Origin: Stichopus chloronotus | Taxonomy: Eukaryota > Echinodermata > Holothuroidea > Aspidochirotida > Stichopodidae | Length of the DNA stretch: 64,000 bases | Direction of reading: 5' to 3' | Assembly: GCA_021234535.1 (NCBI GenBank) | Contig: CM037830.1 | Span: 18,035,116-18,099,115, forward strand | Shown: positions 33,326 to 47,700 of the stretch, in pieces | How the letters are laid out: the number at the start of each line of letters is the position of its first letter | Numbering within the stretch: position 1 is the stretch's first letter | Notes under the pieces: generated by a model | The model's input: the letters and a program-made list of their open reading frames with translations, nothing else | The model's database searches: none | What the model was told of the DNA's origin: nothing | Program-made: the position numbers and the translations under genes

Positions 33326-35708
33326 AGAGGAACCTTGATTTTATTTGAAATCAGCTCTAGGTTTTCACCCCGTGATGTAGAGAACTGTCGTGGCATTATG
33401 GGCGGTAAGCTACTTAGGAGATCACTGTATCCTGCTTACAAATCGTCTAAGTGAAATAATCCACGACTACTTATATCAGGGCTTTGGCGATGACCAGGCT
33501 AGCTTTAGAACTCTTTTCTACAGTGGATCACATGTTTGTCTTGCAAGTCATAACCTTTATCCAGTTAGTAAAAGTCGACTCTCTGTGCATTTGCAGATTA
33601 ACATGAAAGTTTAGTTTGTCAAGCATCCTCATTGGCTCAAATTAATTTCCAGTGGTATAGATGGTAAAGCTTTGAACTTCAATCGTAAATTACATCTGTT
33701 TGCAAAGTCGTTTGTCAAGAAACAACCGTGAGCAGTCTGATTATCAGGGTCGACAAAGGTGATAACATGTTCCCAGCCCTGTTTGACTGGACATGATTTA
33801 TTCATCAGGAAGTATACTACCAAGGATTAACTAGGTAAGCTACAAGAATCTAAAACTCCATTTAAGTAATAATGATGTCGAAGTGTGAATCACTTCTAAT
33901 TTTTTGTTAAATTTTTTTTAGGCTTGTTCCCTTAGCTGTTTACAGTGGTGCTAAGGGGTTATTTGGCTATTTCAGTTTGGATTCCTGTTGTCTAATTCGG
34001 GTCTCCATCTATGAAGGGCAGTGTGGACACGGGGAAGGTAGTCTACGACGAGACAGTAACACCGTTCACACAATGACAATTAACTCCTCCAGGGAAATTA
34101 AACAACTTAACTGACTTACAAACATTTTCCAACTAAGCATCCATGTTTTCCCTCTCGAACCCAGACTTCTGGTCAAATATCAACCAATACACATACTAAG
34201 GGGATAGAGAAAAATGTGGCAGTTAAGGCCAGCTAAGGGAGTATTTAACATGTGGTGACAAAGTAATGGTGTTGCTTCAAGTCCAGTCATTAATTATAAT
34301 ATATGAGGACAAACAATCAATGAAGGAGAAAGAACAAATATGTATTTTTCCATCGATTAGTACTTTAATGATAATCTGTGCCGTCTCATCACACTAAAAA
34401 GAAAAACCCAACCGGAGGTGGGCATTTACCGCTGAAAAAAAAAAAGGTTTTGTAATGAACTATCTTCCATCAGATCTGTTAGTTTAGGTGGATCTTAACT
34501 GTTGGACTCAACAATTGACAGTGGGCATCTACAGTAGATGGAAGTGAAAAGACATCTCTCTGATTTTTATCAAAAACATGATATAACCGTCATTCTCCAA
34601 CAATGTTCTACAACACAAGGATGGGGTCAAGTCAACCAATATAATATAACAGCCATCTTTGACTTACAGCTGGGATGAACACAAGCAAATGTGACACAGG
34701 AAGTGGTAAATGTTATTGACAAAATGGTTACAAAGTCCCTGAAAGTACAGAAAGCATGTGGAAACAATATCGCACAGCATTCCATCAACTTTGGCAACTT
34801 TCATCAGAAACACAACCATTTTCCTCTTTTTGCAATCCCATTTCTGCTTTACAGATCAGTGACTAATATCTGATGTCAATTGTTCACTCATACTTTGTGA
34901 TGAGTGCAATACATTCATACAGAACAGTTTAAATTGATGCAAAACTATGTTGTAGCTACATGATACCCATTCCACTTTTGGCATCATATGCAACACTTCC
35001 TGTGCATTCAAGTAACACTGGGATGTATGCTATCCAATAGCACAATCAAGACATACTTTCATCAAAGTGGATGTGTGTGCTGGAGGCGGCGAGGGTCACA
35101 GAAGGTAGTCAGTGTGCAAAATTTGTGTATGCACTTGGCAAAAGTTTCTCAGGATACGTTTTGTGAAAATGATTTATCCCATAACCTTTGTGATGAGAAA
35201 TATCTCAGTTATAATCTTCAATTGGCATTTGAGCAGTGTTGGCATTTGAGTAGTGTTGGCTTCATATGGGACGAACGGAGGAAAGTTAGTGGGTGACTCT
35301 GACCTATCACTACTGGTAGAGGTTGCTGTTAACACATTTCAAAAAGTGTGTAGAAACACCATCTAAAGTTTGAAATAGTTTAATCATCTCTGATTTACAG
35401 CTTTGCCTGACATTCACTTTTATGGCTTTAAGATGATTACGACCGGAGTACGTTTGGCCCTGTTTCTACCTTCCTCCCATCATATTCTCACAAAAATTAC
35501 AGGTTTAGAGAAAGCAGACCAAATAGGTTGCTTGATCTTACAACAGTCTGATACCAAACAAGGTGCTGGGGCATACAGACTAGATCCTACATCCTGACAT
35601 CGCTTTCTTCTTCTCTGCCAATAACATCAAACTATTTCACTGACACTGATGCTTGGCCTTCATTTTCCTCCAGTTCTGTTTTGCTACATCTTATTTCCAT
35701 TTTCACTC

Positions 35709-38700
35709 TCATTTATCCTTTTCTTTGTCATCTGTTCCTTTCTCATCTGCTGTTTTCTCCTTCTTCAGAGGAATTATGACAATACCATTCTTAGCTTCCT
35801 TTATTCTCCACCATCTTCCTAGGGTATGTTCTTGCCCAACTCCTGCTACTAACAAAGTACCATCTGATGAAAACTGCAAGCTGTTGATGAAGCCAACCTG
35901 ATAAAAAGCAGGAATGAAAATAACAGTAACATGAGCTAGAGAAATGTGAAATTTGACAATGTGGCCAAGAACTCACTGACTGAAAAGTCTTACATTCAGT
36001 CCTGCATATTAACAAAGATGGAAATTAAATTAGTAACTGTGTGTCCAGGTGGCAAAACAATGACAGATAACATTCACCAAACACTTTTGAAAACAGGCAA
36101 TTTGACAGTTTTAAAGAGCCTTTAAGAGAAAGTCATCTGCTGAAAGAACAAAACTGGATGGCATACTAATTTAGTCTAGAGGTATTAATCTCATATTACT
36201 CTATTTACATGGGAATTCTGAAATACTCTCTTTAGGCAGCATGCAGAAATGTTTCCATACTAATTACCATTTGATCTGATGAAATATTACCCCATTAGAC
36301 ATGTACTATGGTTCTTAACAAACATTGCAATGCATCTCCAGGTAACACTGTACCAAGAGGTACACAAGACATTCGTGCCAGCAATCTCACCTGTCACATA
36401 TCTAGAAATATGAATAGTATAAAAACTGCAATAATGAAATGAATAGAAAAGGCATACCTGGGGAGGGAGGGGGAGGAGAGTTTAAGTTGCAGTGGTAGGA
36501 GAGAAGAGAACATGAAAGGTCACCAGCTGGGTGTAGAACTACTATAGGCCCCTTGCACTGATGTCACATAACAACCAACAAGGGTGCACTCCTTGAGGGA
36601 GACAGACGAGCAGTTCATGCTGCAACACGAGGCACATCTAGATGGAATGACAGAGTCGTCTCACATGCAGAAGTGCATGTGTTAAATTAGATAGTTTATC
36701 CCCAGAGGGTGCATCACTGTATCACTGTGACATCACAGCAAAGGCTCTATTAAAACACAAATTACAATGGCGATGTCAGACTCACCACGGGTACATCAAA
36801 GAGTGGTCTTAGGCCCTTGCAACCTTCCTCAGCACGCCACAGGCGAACTCGAGAATCTTTGGAACCTGCTGATCCCAACATGAACAAAGAAAGAATAGGC
36901 AAAATGGGCAAATTAAAGTTACCTTGTGTCAATTTTTCTTTCAGCTGTGAGGTTATCACATCATTCCACCATAGACTGCAAACACACTGCCACTGAGCTA
37001 CAGTCTTTTTCAAACACTGGTATATGTATACCAATCAAATATGGTCGTGACATTCTCACAATAGCGTAATACGACATATTACAAACAGCTAAATGACATG
37101 AAACCTTTCCCAAGTGGTGATCAAACTGGCAACTGTGAAAATGTGTTTGTTTTGAACTGGGACTCATTTTAATTATGCATAGTAGGCACAACCAACTTCA
37201 ATGTACACAAAAGGCTTCAATGTACACAAAAGGTGGGGTGAGATGTTGTGTCAGCAAAATTCGGTTATCCCTTTCTCTCATAATGCATAATCATTTTGGA
37301 ACTTCATTTTGTTGCAAGAAGTGTGTTGACGAAACCTTTTCCTTTGGTTCCAATATCACTTAAGTTACAACTTACAGAATTATGTTTCCTTCACTCTCAT
37401 GGCCGTCATCTTTTATTAACGGACAGCATGTTTGCTGCTCTAATATTTGTCACAATGAACAAAATTTTCTGTGAAAGCAAACAACAACAATTTGTATTGA
37501 AACCTACCGGATGCTAACAGATCTGTACTGTGCAGGGTAGCCAGTGACGATATCCAATTCTCATTAGCGACACTTCCTGATTCATTATGGGCATTAGGTA
37601 TCACAACCAATGGTCTTTTCTTGTTAAGTGTCCACAACGCTAAGGAACTAACAGTGTGACAACAAGGTAGATATTGTAGGTTAACATATACATGTAGTAC
37701 TTAAATTCACAGCATACACTAAATAAATTGAAAAGAAATGTGAATGAATTTGACGAAACATGCAACAAAATGTGACCATTCCCCTGTGTATCTTCAAACG
37801 TCAGAAACAAATGAATAATTCTATTCAGCCTGTGACAATTCCTTCGGCAAGGTATGCTTGTCACTTCACACAAATTACCTATAAGTACTTATTAAATTTC
37901 AAAGAACAAAATTTCAAGCCTGGTATACTGCTGCTGGGGTAGAACATTCAAAATGCTTCAATTCAGTTGTGATAAAAGTTGAGCCTGCCTCTAAAGAGAG
38001 ATAAAATACTTGCTGCTCTAAATTTAATCATGAGTGGATTTAAGACAATATTAAGAAATAATAAAGGTAACAAAAATATCCAAAACACAACGGAGTCACT
38101 ATCTTACCCATCGCTTGCACCCGAAAAGAAAAATTCTTCGTTGAGGAACCTGACACAGTCGATGCTTCCTCTGAAAAGTTGAATATTAAAAACGTATTGG
38201 CGTGAAGAAAATGACAGCATTTAGTCTTTCAAAAAACAAACTTCTATCAATGGTCACTGGCAAAAAAAAAAAATTTGTAAACTTACTCCATTTCAAGCAA
38301 TTCTATAAGTATAATGAAAACAAACATGCCATTTCTGTCAAAAATGTACGGGTCAAGTTGATTGTTACAACCATCTGAAGAGTTAGCAGGACAGGGGGAG
38401 GGCTTTGTATAACAAAGTCCCCTTTGATGTTAGGCATGAAAAACAGTCCATTCATTCAAAATTTTCGCAAGTATTTTGGAGGCTTGATTAGGAGGACGAA
38501 ACGTTGCTCATGCAGATACTATCATACTTCATCAAAGAGGTTTGAATGCTTCTTTGCTGAAGTAAACATGACTCATGTAATGTTCTCAAGGCAGTAAGAA
38601 TAAAAAGTATACAGCATATGGCACAAGGTTGCTGAAGTTGTATTGATGAGCTACATTTTTCTTCTCATTTTTTCTGCACGAACGGAAACATATCTATTTC

Positions 38701-41700
38701 ATAAACATTAGTTGTCTTAAAATCAGAGTTATTAACGAAACAATAACAAATCTCACTGGTATTTCTGATCATTTGGAATCCACACCTTCCTCACAAAGTG
38801 AAGAACATTGGCAGATTCCCAGGGTACCCTGCGGGTAAGCATACCATGTCCGAAATGCCATGTATCATATCAGAATCATATAGCCCTTAATGGAAAGGTT
38901 CCATTCTTTCATTATAAAGCAAAGTATAGATGATTATAAAGGTTGTGTGACGTGCACCTACAAAAAAGCTGGCATTATTCAAAAGTTACGGAATGCAACC
39001 CTGGATTTATTGTGTTCATATCTGTTTCCATTTTTTGGATATGGCACAAAGTTTGGGAAAAATGCAAAGCAGATCAGGTGAAGTGTTGCACTGTGTCAGT
39101 ATTTTTGGTTAGTCCGACATAAATTGCCTCCTTATTTCTGGGTTTCCTACTGGTAAGTGATAGCAATATTTTTGAATAAAATACATGCTTCCAAAATTAC
39201 ACTCTCTGGGAATATAAAATTCACAGTTGTCCATTAAATAAAGGTTAGGAAACAGGGAAACAAAAGATGTTTCACAGCAATCACATACTTGCATACTTAA
39301 CAAATGTTTATTCATGATGCAGGTGTGAGACGGGAATTTGCCTGTAAAAATGTCGATATTTGATCCATTTTGATGGAACTTGTTTTTATTTTCAACATTT
39401 TCAATGTTTAGTACACCCAACACTCCAAAATGTCATTTTCATGTGACTCAACCTTTTAAGGTTTTGCAGATACAATGGTGTCCCCCCCCCCCCATAAAAT
39501 GCAGTCAAAGCCACTGAATGACACCTTTATTGGACTGGCAACAAATTTTTCTAAAATATCAAATTGCAAATCATACTTGTGGCCTGAGAAAACCAGCTGG
39601 GATTCTTCTACCACTTTCCAGATGCGGATGGATTTGTCTCCTCCTCCCGATGAGATAGCCCTCTCCCTGATCAAACTGTCTATGCTTGTAATGGCATCCT
39701 GATGGCCGAACCTGCAATTCAATATTACAAACTGAACTGTTACATATAATAGTAACATTTCTGGGTCCAACAAAGAATTTTACTGATGGTCCAAATGCCA
39801 AAAGGACTTCCAAACTTTTTCTAGGAAAATGCAGGTCTAACAATTCAGACTCCTCATTATCTCCACCCTCCATGACCTTGGGGTATACTGCGCAAGCATG
39901 GAACATGCTACACGACCATGCGAAATGCTGCACAACCACGGGACACGCTACACGACCATGGGACATGCTACACAACCATGGGACATGCTACACAACCATG
40001 GGACAAGTTACACACAATGGGTCATGTTAAATAACCACCTCATATGATACACAATCACGAGACACACTATGCAAGTGTGGAAGATGTTGGACAATCGTGG
40101 CACATGCTACACAAACTTTGAAATACACCACAATTGGACATGCTACAGATGCTGGATATGCTACAAACTGCTGGAGATGATACACAACCAACTACACATG
40201 CATTAAGATCTTCCCCACTTTTAAACTGACGAATGCATATTTCTGATATATTCATACATGCAACGAAGAATTTATCTCACAACATTATGATAGATAGGAA
40301 AGCACAAAACGACAACTTTCCAACAAAGATCCACAGTATCATTGTTAACATTGCACTTAAGACCCTGGTAGCACCTCTACCTGACTAATGGGGGTAGATA
40401 GTACCAATGCTAATCTTAAACCAGCGGGCAGGTAGGTGTTTTACATTATTTTACTTCAGAAAGTGGTCTCACAAGTCCAAATACTTACAAGGTTTCCATA
40501 TATGCAAAGTCATCAACATTCCAGAGTTTCACAGACCTGTCATGTGATCCACTAAATAAGAGGCTGGTGCCATGGCGAAAAGCCAATCCCTGTGAAATCC
40601 AAAAAAGATGCTTGCATTCATAATCATTGTCTCACTGTGCACCAAATATAAATGGTGCCTGAAATCACTTTTATGTATTAAGGCGTTTCTTTTAATTGTT
40701 TTTTTTTTATTTGTCTTATTGTTTTTGGTTTGCTTCTTACTTTTGTTTTTCTTGTGATAGCCCCTTTCTTGTGTTGTGTTCTTTAACTGATGGAATTGTA
40801 TTGTCTTATTGTTTAAATCTTTTGTAGTCATATGTTTATTACATATATTTTTTAAAGTTGTAATGGTCTTTTGTTTATTTTTCCTTTGTAGTACAGCACC
40901 TTTGAGTACTTTTGTAGAATTATGCACTTTATCAATTTACCATAGTATATGTAATGCCACTGTTGTTGATCAACTGATTGTTGATGGCCAATAACAAGAA
41001 ACAGATTTGAAACTACCTAATAAAGTCTTCATTGAGTGGACCTACCATGACAACAGCAATTGTAGTGACTACACCAATCTACATGGTAGCAACAAGGATC
41101 AGTTTGTGGTAACTAGGAAAACTCACCTAGCAGCTTTTTCAATCATTACAAATATATGAGCCACGTTAATTAGTGACTAAGTAATTTGCTCCAGTCATTG
41201 ATGTAATATAACCTAAAGTAACCAGTTACTTTGTAACCAGTGTTACCACAGACATGGAACTACAGTTATTCTGTTCAGTAGTAACCATTACAACCAATGG
41301 TGAGACAATGACTGTAATCAGAGACCAGCCTCCACAAGGGAAAAGATTTTTTCCCATACTGCAATAAAAAAGACTCACTGCTGCTACTACTGTACAGACG
41401 TGTAAAACTCCTTCATCCCTGACAATATGGACCTGTTTCCACGTACAGTGGTTCAATACATATAGTACCAGTACACTTGCTGGGCCAATCCAGTAAAACA
41501 ACACCTCACAGAGGAATACAAATACTTTGTGCTACGCATGCCACAGTGATTACATCTTTCATACAATTTTATGAAATTGCTTAGTTAGCTCCCTTCTAAC
41601 ATGACAGTTGATTGTTACAGATTCCAAGATTCGATTTCTTACCGAAATAACATCTCTGTGTCCTTTGAAAGTATGGAGCAACTCGCACGTACTCGGCTTC

Positions 41701-44700
41701 CAAATGTGGATCAGTCTATCCTTTCCACCGGTCGCCTAAAAATCAAAGGAATCATCGATAACGTAAAAACACCGGAAGCAGAGTACCGACCGAAGCAGAA
41801 CCAAACTCAAAATCAAATTTGGCATCTTGTTTTGACAAGGTCAGTTCAGATGGAAAATCCTTTAGATTGATTTTGGATGAAAACACATCTTACTGTGACC
41901 TGGCTAGGGATCGAACTCAGAGCCTCACGGTTGCTGAGTCTCGTTCTTTCATACGTCCTAACGAGTATCCACTCATCAACAGCACCATTTAAATTCAAAC
42001 CCTAATGAACATTGAGGCATGCGACTGATTGCTAAATTTAACTTAATGACAGAAGCAGAAGCATTCATGTCTGACTTGGCTTCCTCCAGTTTCACATATC
42101 AGAAAATTTTTTGATTGACTTCCTCTGTTATTGGAAGGAAATCAATGTTTCCAGTCTGTCTGAGAAACCGACTTTGAAGAATGTTTGAAAAAGTTTCACA
42201 GGAACAATGTCAGTCAATGATGGGATACTACATGAGAAGTAAAAACTGTAGGCATATGGAAGTAATCTGATGATTCTAGTCCATTCTGTCAATATATGAG
42301 TATCACCTCGATTCTGGTGATGAACTCCATCCAGAAAATTGACTGATAACATCATAAAATGATACAGAAGACGGCAACAGATCTTTGCAAGCAGAAGACA
42401 CCAAGCCATATCTACAGATGATAATGTACAAGGGATAGTTTGACATTAATAATCCAATTTTATTGCTAGCTAGATGAAGCAAATCATCTTTAAGCCGGTA
42501 ATTCCTGTGTTGACATGATGTCATGCTTTGGTGTGCAGGAGTGAATCGACCAGACTTACCAGGTATTTGTTGTTACTTGAGATTGCGATGCATAGCACAT
42601 GATCTGTGTGGCCTTTGTGCTTGTCCTCTGTGCCTTTGCGACCGCCGTGGATTACGTGCTCTTTCCTCCTGGTGGCTATGTTCCCTTTAAAATATAACCA
42701 GATGAAAAAAAAATAAATAAGAAAACATCAAATGATATGACAGCAGTTGCATATAGCAGATACTGCATCGGACAAAAATGTTCGTCAGAAACAGGGCCCC
42801 AAATCAAGCCGATTTCTCAGGGTCTGATTATGCATTTTATTGTACACAAAGTGATACAAGAATCCCAAATGCATCTTTCAGTAACAACACTCCACAAATC
42901 ACAAATTTGTCTTTGGTGTACAAGTCTCAGAGATGATATCACAAAAATGAGAACTTTGCTCTTTATGCCAACAATACAAACAATGGTAGATGGTGTGATA
43001 TATATACTGTGAAAGCACGATACCGTTGACTCACATTTAATTACAGAGCAGTCCTTGGAGCCACTGAAGATGTATTTGTTATCTGGAGATATAACTAAGC
43101 AGGTCACAGCTAGTTTGTGACCCCTTAAAATATAAATGTCGTCTGCATCGGGTGGAGAATAATCCAGAGCTACGTTCCTCATGAGTCTTCCACTCTGTTC
43201 CAACTGCAAAAGAAAGAACGAATAAGATCCACCGTTCAAAAGACTGTAGACAATTTGCATATTCAGCAAGTGCAGTTCAGTCAAAGAAGAAACCCTGTGA
43301 GTGTTATTTGCATAATTTATGTACAAGTGCCATATTATATTTTTACCACTGACAAGTTACAAACAAGTTATGATTGAACTTGAAACTTGAAGGTAGGAAC
43401 AAAGATTTGTTCTTTGCGGTCAAAAGAAATGAACAAACAAAAAAAAATATACCAAATCTTCCTTCAGACGATGAGAGATTACATCATGATCAATGTCTTT
43501 GCTCTCCTTTTCTTTTCTTTCTACAAATAGAGAGGAACAAGATGCACAAAATAAGCTGAAAAACTTCTGTGCCATCTTCATCCATTTCTGTTCAAATGAT
43601 TCTACAGCAATCCTTCAAGCCAATTTTACTTTCTGTAATTTTTTATTTGGGAGGGTTGGTAAAAACGTTTGTCAGCAGAGTCTCAAAAGTAATTATCCAG
43701 AAACTGCCCCTGGGTATTCTCAGGAGGTTTGCAGAATAGGTTGATCAGGGATCGATGCATGTTGTATGGGAGGAGGTCAAATACAGAGAATTGCCAAGGA
43801 GGTGTCCCTGATTTTCTTTTTTAACATTTTATTTGCCAATATTTCGAAGCACATATATTACATACTCCATTCCTAGACTAAAAAGTAGGCCAAGGGTTGG
43901 CAGGTATGTGTGGGTGATCAAAGCGACTGCGAAAATATTTAACAAAAGAGAAGATCACGCTTTAAGGGAATTCATCTGCATAAGACATTTTCACTGTTAC
44001 TCCTTTTTCTTACATACTGTTTGTTGCATCAGGGAGGTGGGGCAGCTTCCATATTGTTGAAAGTTCATCAGGCTAAAACAATACATCTGAACACACTTTG
44101 TTTCCTTACACCACCCCACCAACCATAACAATCTTCAACACCACAATTTAGTTCTCTTGTCCAATTAATACCTTCTTCAGCCAGTTGTGCTAAGTATTCC
44201 TTTGTAAGCCTCAGTTTCTTCTCCTGCGCAGTCTCTTCATCCTCATCTTCATCTGACGACACATCTTTCGCTGGTTTCCCAATTGTTCTGCAAAACAAAG
44301 ACAGTGGTTAACATCGCTGGAGTTTTACAATGTAGAAATGTTTTCCAAGTTATTGACTGATTAAAAGGGCAAAGGTGAATTGCTTGGAAGAATGAAATGC
44401 CGAAACACCTCCGGTGTAGTCTTCTAGGGATGACAATAGAGACCGCAGAGGAACAAAAGGCTCTCATCACAGACTACAAATGACTACAAATGTGACCTTT
44501 TGACTTTTGAGACACAGTTTGGTAACAGCATGTTTGACGTGCATGACATGAATGTATCTAGCCAAAACCACATGCTTGGAACAGAGGTGGTAAAAAAGGG
44601 ATGCAGAAATTACACCATGTCATTGTCTGTGATCAGATTTGACACTAAATCCAATGTAACAACATTTATGGGGATTTTATGATCATTCAAAAGATCCTGA

Positions 44701-47700
44701 AGCTCAGGATGAAAATTGCGATAAAATGTAGGAAACTTTGGACCAGACGTTATTGACATTGTGGATAACGTTTGGTGTAAAGTTCCCTTGACATGCCAGA
44801 AGTTGAAACTGACAGTTTGCTTACCTCTCGTCTTCTTCATCAGATTCACTCTCTATTTCTTCATCCTGGAACTGCTTTTTCTTGTTATCCGACAACTTCT
44901 GGCTTCCTCTTTCACCTAGTTTCTGCATCAAAATATGAGTATGTGTGTTAATGTGATGCAATGACTTAATGACAATATTAAAATTCAGACAATTTCAGCT
45001 GGTGTTCCAACAGACATCTAACTGTTGCCATCTTTGGAAAAATGAAAGGTACTTCCAAAGAAAATCCTTAACATAATCCATTTTCTAGGTTGCTATACAC
45101 CATAGTGAGAACTGCATTTGGGCTGCTAACAATGCAGTTACTGCCAAGTGTCATTAAGATTATGCATCACATCTAATGATGTAAACCTCTGCATTTGCTT
45201 AAAGCATTGACTAGTTTCGTTGTCTGAAAAAACTTTGAGTGGATAACTACTACACTAACACAAAGCTGTACAAGTTTTAGCTTTCTAGCCTACCTATCAG
45301 ACAAAATGCCTCAGATTTTGTGAGAGCAGTCATAACGTATCATGCACCTGTCTCTCAAACTAAAAATCAGCGGCATGCTATTTGTCTATATCCCATAGAG
45401 CGGTTGTTACTATTCCTGGCTAATATTTAACAGATCATCAAACATTCCTGTATCCAGATAATGAACCATAATAAGGATGATTGCTGAAGGGCATGTTATT
45501 AAGACCAGAGAAGGGCATTGCCTTAAATTCCTGTAAGCACGAGAAGAAGATGATTGGCATTCCCTGGACTGGGCATAGCCAACAGAGACGCAGGGAGGTT
45601 GGTTTTCGTCAAATTTATTGTTAATATCAGTGTGTTTTGTACGCGTTTTGAATATATGCGAGATTGCATTTGTACACATCAACACAGAAAGCATCTGTTT
45701 GTTATTGAACAGTAGTAGGAATTCATCATTAGAGGCTTGGATTGGGATTGGAATCTTAGCCATTGTTTAGTTGGAGAGAGGAATCTTTCATTGTATTGTT
45801 AGGTTGGAAGCAGCTAGGTGTAGAGTGTAAAAATTGGTCATGCTTATGCATCAGGGCTCTGATTGGGTGGGAAGAATCACAAGTTGTAATTTGTCCAATG
45901 GAAATTTGAGAAGTGTCATTTGGGACAATAGCTGCAGCCAGGAATGCCTGCAGTCACAGTGAGAAGCAAACAGACTTTCATCAGATAATCACAATTACTG
46001 TACAATCTGGAATACAGGGTGTAGTTTGGTACAGTGCCGTATACTCTATTTATGTTTTTCTGTTCAACTGTCTCTAAAATTTATGTTCGTGATTAGTTTT
46101 TAATTCAAAGTATAATTTAGAAGAGAACTTTTTATGAACCATGGACAAGTAACCATGTAAAACATATTCTTTCCTTGTCTTTGTGTTTTGACTGGAGTTT
46201 GGTCAACAAAATCTTAGTGGTCTTAGTGGAAAGAAGGCTACTTCAAAGGAAAGGGTTTCTGTTGTACTTCTCCTCGATTGCACCGCCCTCGTAGGAGGCA
46301 CACTCCTATCCCGACCCTCCTGAATGGACGGTTGGCCTATCAAAATAATACACGTGAGGACAAGATTCCTAACCCCTACACACCCCAAAAAATTTATGTT
46401 ACAATAGCTTGAATTAAAGCATTTTGATATGAGGTCACTAAAACGTCCCCACTAGTTCACCACAGTAAGTGACCGAAAGACTCGACATCATTTCACAGTG
46501 TTGATTCAGATTCACTGAATCTGCAGCAAACCCTTACCTCTGGCATCATGATATCAGATCCAGTTCCTGTAACTACTTCATTATGCATGGTGATCTCACA
46601 GAATCCTACACCTCCTGAGAAATCACAAAGTCTCCCAATTTTACTCCATGTTTTATATTTTTCTTGAATCCTGAACGAATCTTCATATAATTGGCATGAT
46701 AAGCCAATTTAAACTATTTATCACTGTATATGAAGTTTCACGGCAGTTGTTTTAGGCAGTATATGGTTAGATCTAGGTAGGCTAGCAGGTTGTTTTGCCC
46801 CCTTGCAAGTCTTCCAATGAATAATTTATCCAGTATCGCATCTCACTTTGCTACGCAAAATGATAAGACTGCTACACAAAATGAATATTGTGTAGCAGTT
46901 TTGGTACATACACCAGTAGGGTTTTCTCTGATTTCGTATCAAAATACTGAAGAAACCCCCAAACTGCTGAGCAAGTTTTGAACACAGAATTATTCCCTGT
47001 AGCCCCAACCAGTTTCTCCATTCGTTTCGCCCCTTTGCAAGTTCACCCCCAAGAGAAAGTCGTTTCACCCTCAATACCTACCAGTTCGCCTCCTTGCACT
47101 AACTGATATCAACATGCCATTGTAATAGTTTTCAACTACACTTTTCATGATAGCAACACATTTTACGACAGCAAAAACTGTAACAGGTGCAATGTAAGCA
47201 AGGTTTGGAAAAAATGGGGAAATTGAACTACAATCTTGGACAAAACTGTTGGGACACTTTGCCGTACATTGCAATTTTAGTTGAGAGGATAACATGGAAC
47301 CCTGTGCCCCATTCCAGTGTTGCCCTATAGGAGTGAATGTACACCGTGAACAGTAATCCTGTAGCCAAAATTGAAAAGGGGGGTTGGTTGTCCCACGGAG
47401 TTTTGTCCAAGATTGTCTGAGTTTGTGGATAACAATTTTGGAACGAATTGTTGAGAGCAACTTGCTAATTTTTGGCCAAAAAAATAAGTTATCGAGGCCT
47501 ATATGGGTCTCAAGACTTTTAAATTAAAGTATTCTGAATTTCAAATATGAACATATGAAGTATAATGTTTATTTAGGGAGTTTATTTGGGTATGTGTTTT
47601 GTTGAAAACGAGTGATCATACTGAATTGACTATTTCATAAAATGATGGTAGAACATTAGTTAAGGGAGGATTTTTACATTCTTTTCAGCAAATTCGAAAT

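Larger units (their letters stand above)
26908..35708. other. Intergenic region between IRAK-like start and RRP9 3' end
   Basis: No protein or RNA gene is recognisable on either strand. The first 1.5 kb (26908-28450) should hold the IRAK-like promoter and any 5' non-coding exon; I cannot place a TATA box or start site with confidence. Much of 29433-33330 is repeats, listed separately. 33400-35708 shows nothing identifiable apart from RRP9 3' untranslated sequence at its right end. Confidence 0.5.

Noticed and set aside
39456..39576. Continuation of the RRP9 exon 9 frame after SGHK
   Set aside because: A good donor (AA|GTATGA) ends the exon at 39577 and the next exon joins in phase with the expected GSIDC sequence.
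39897..40195. Regular short repeats resembling a CRISPR array
   Set aside because: Units are head-to-tail without unique spacers, and the genome is eukaryotic; it is a minisatellite.
40529..40927. 132-residue lysine/asparagine-rich open frame on the minus strand
   Set aside because: Only its last part (40529-40589) is coding, as RRP9 exon 8; the rest is low-complexity intron upstream of a CAG acceptor.
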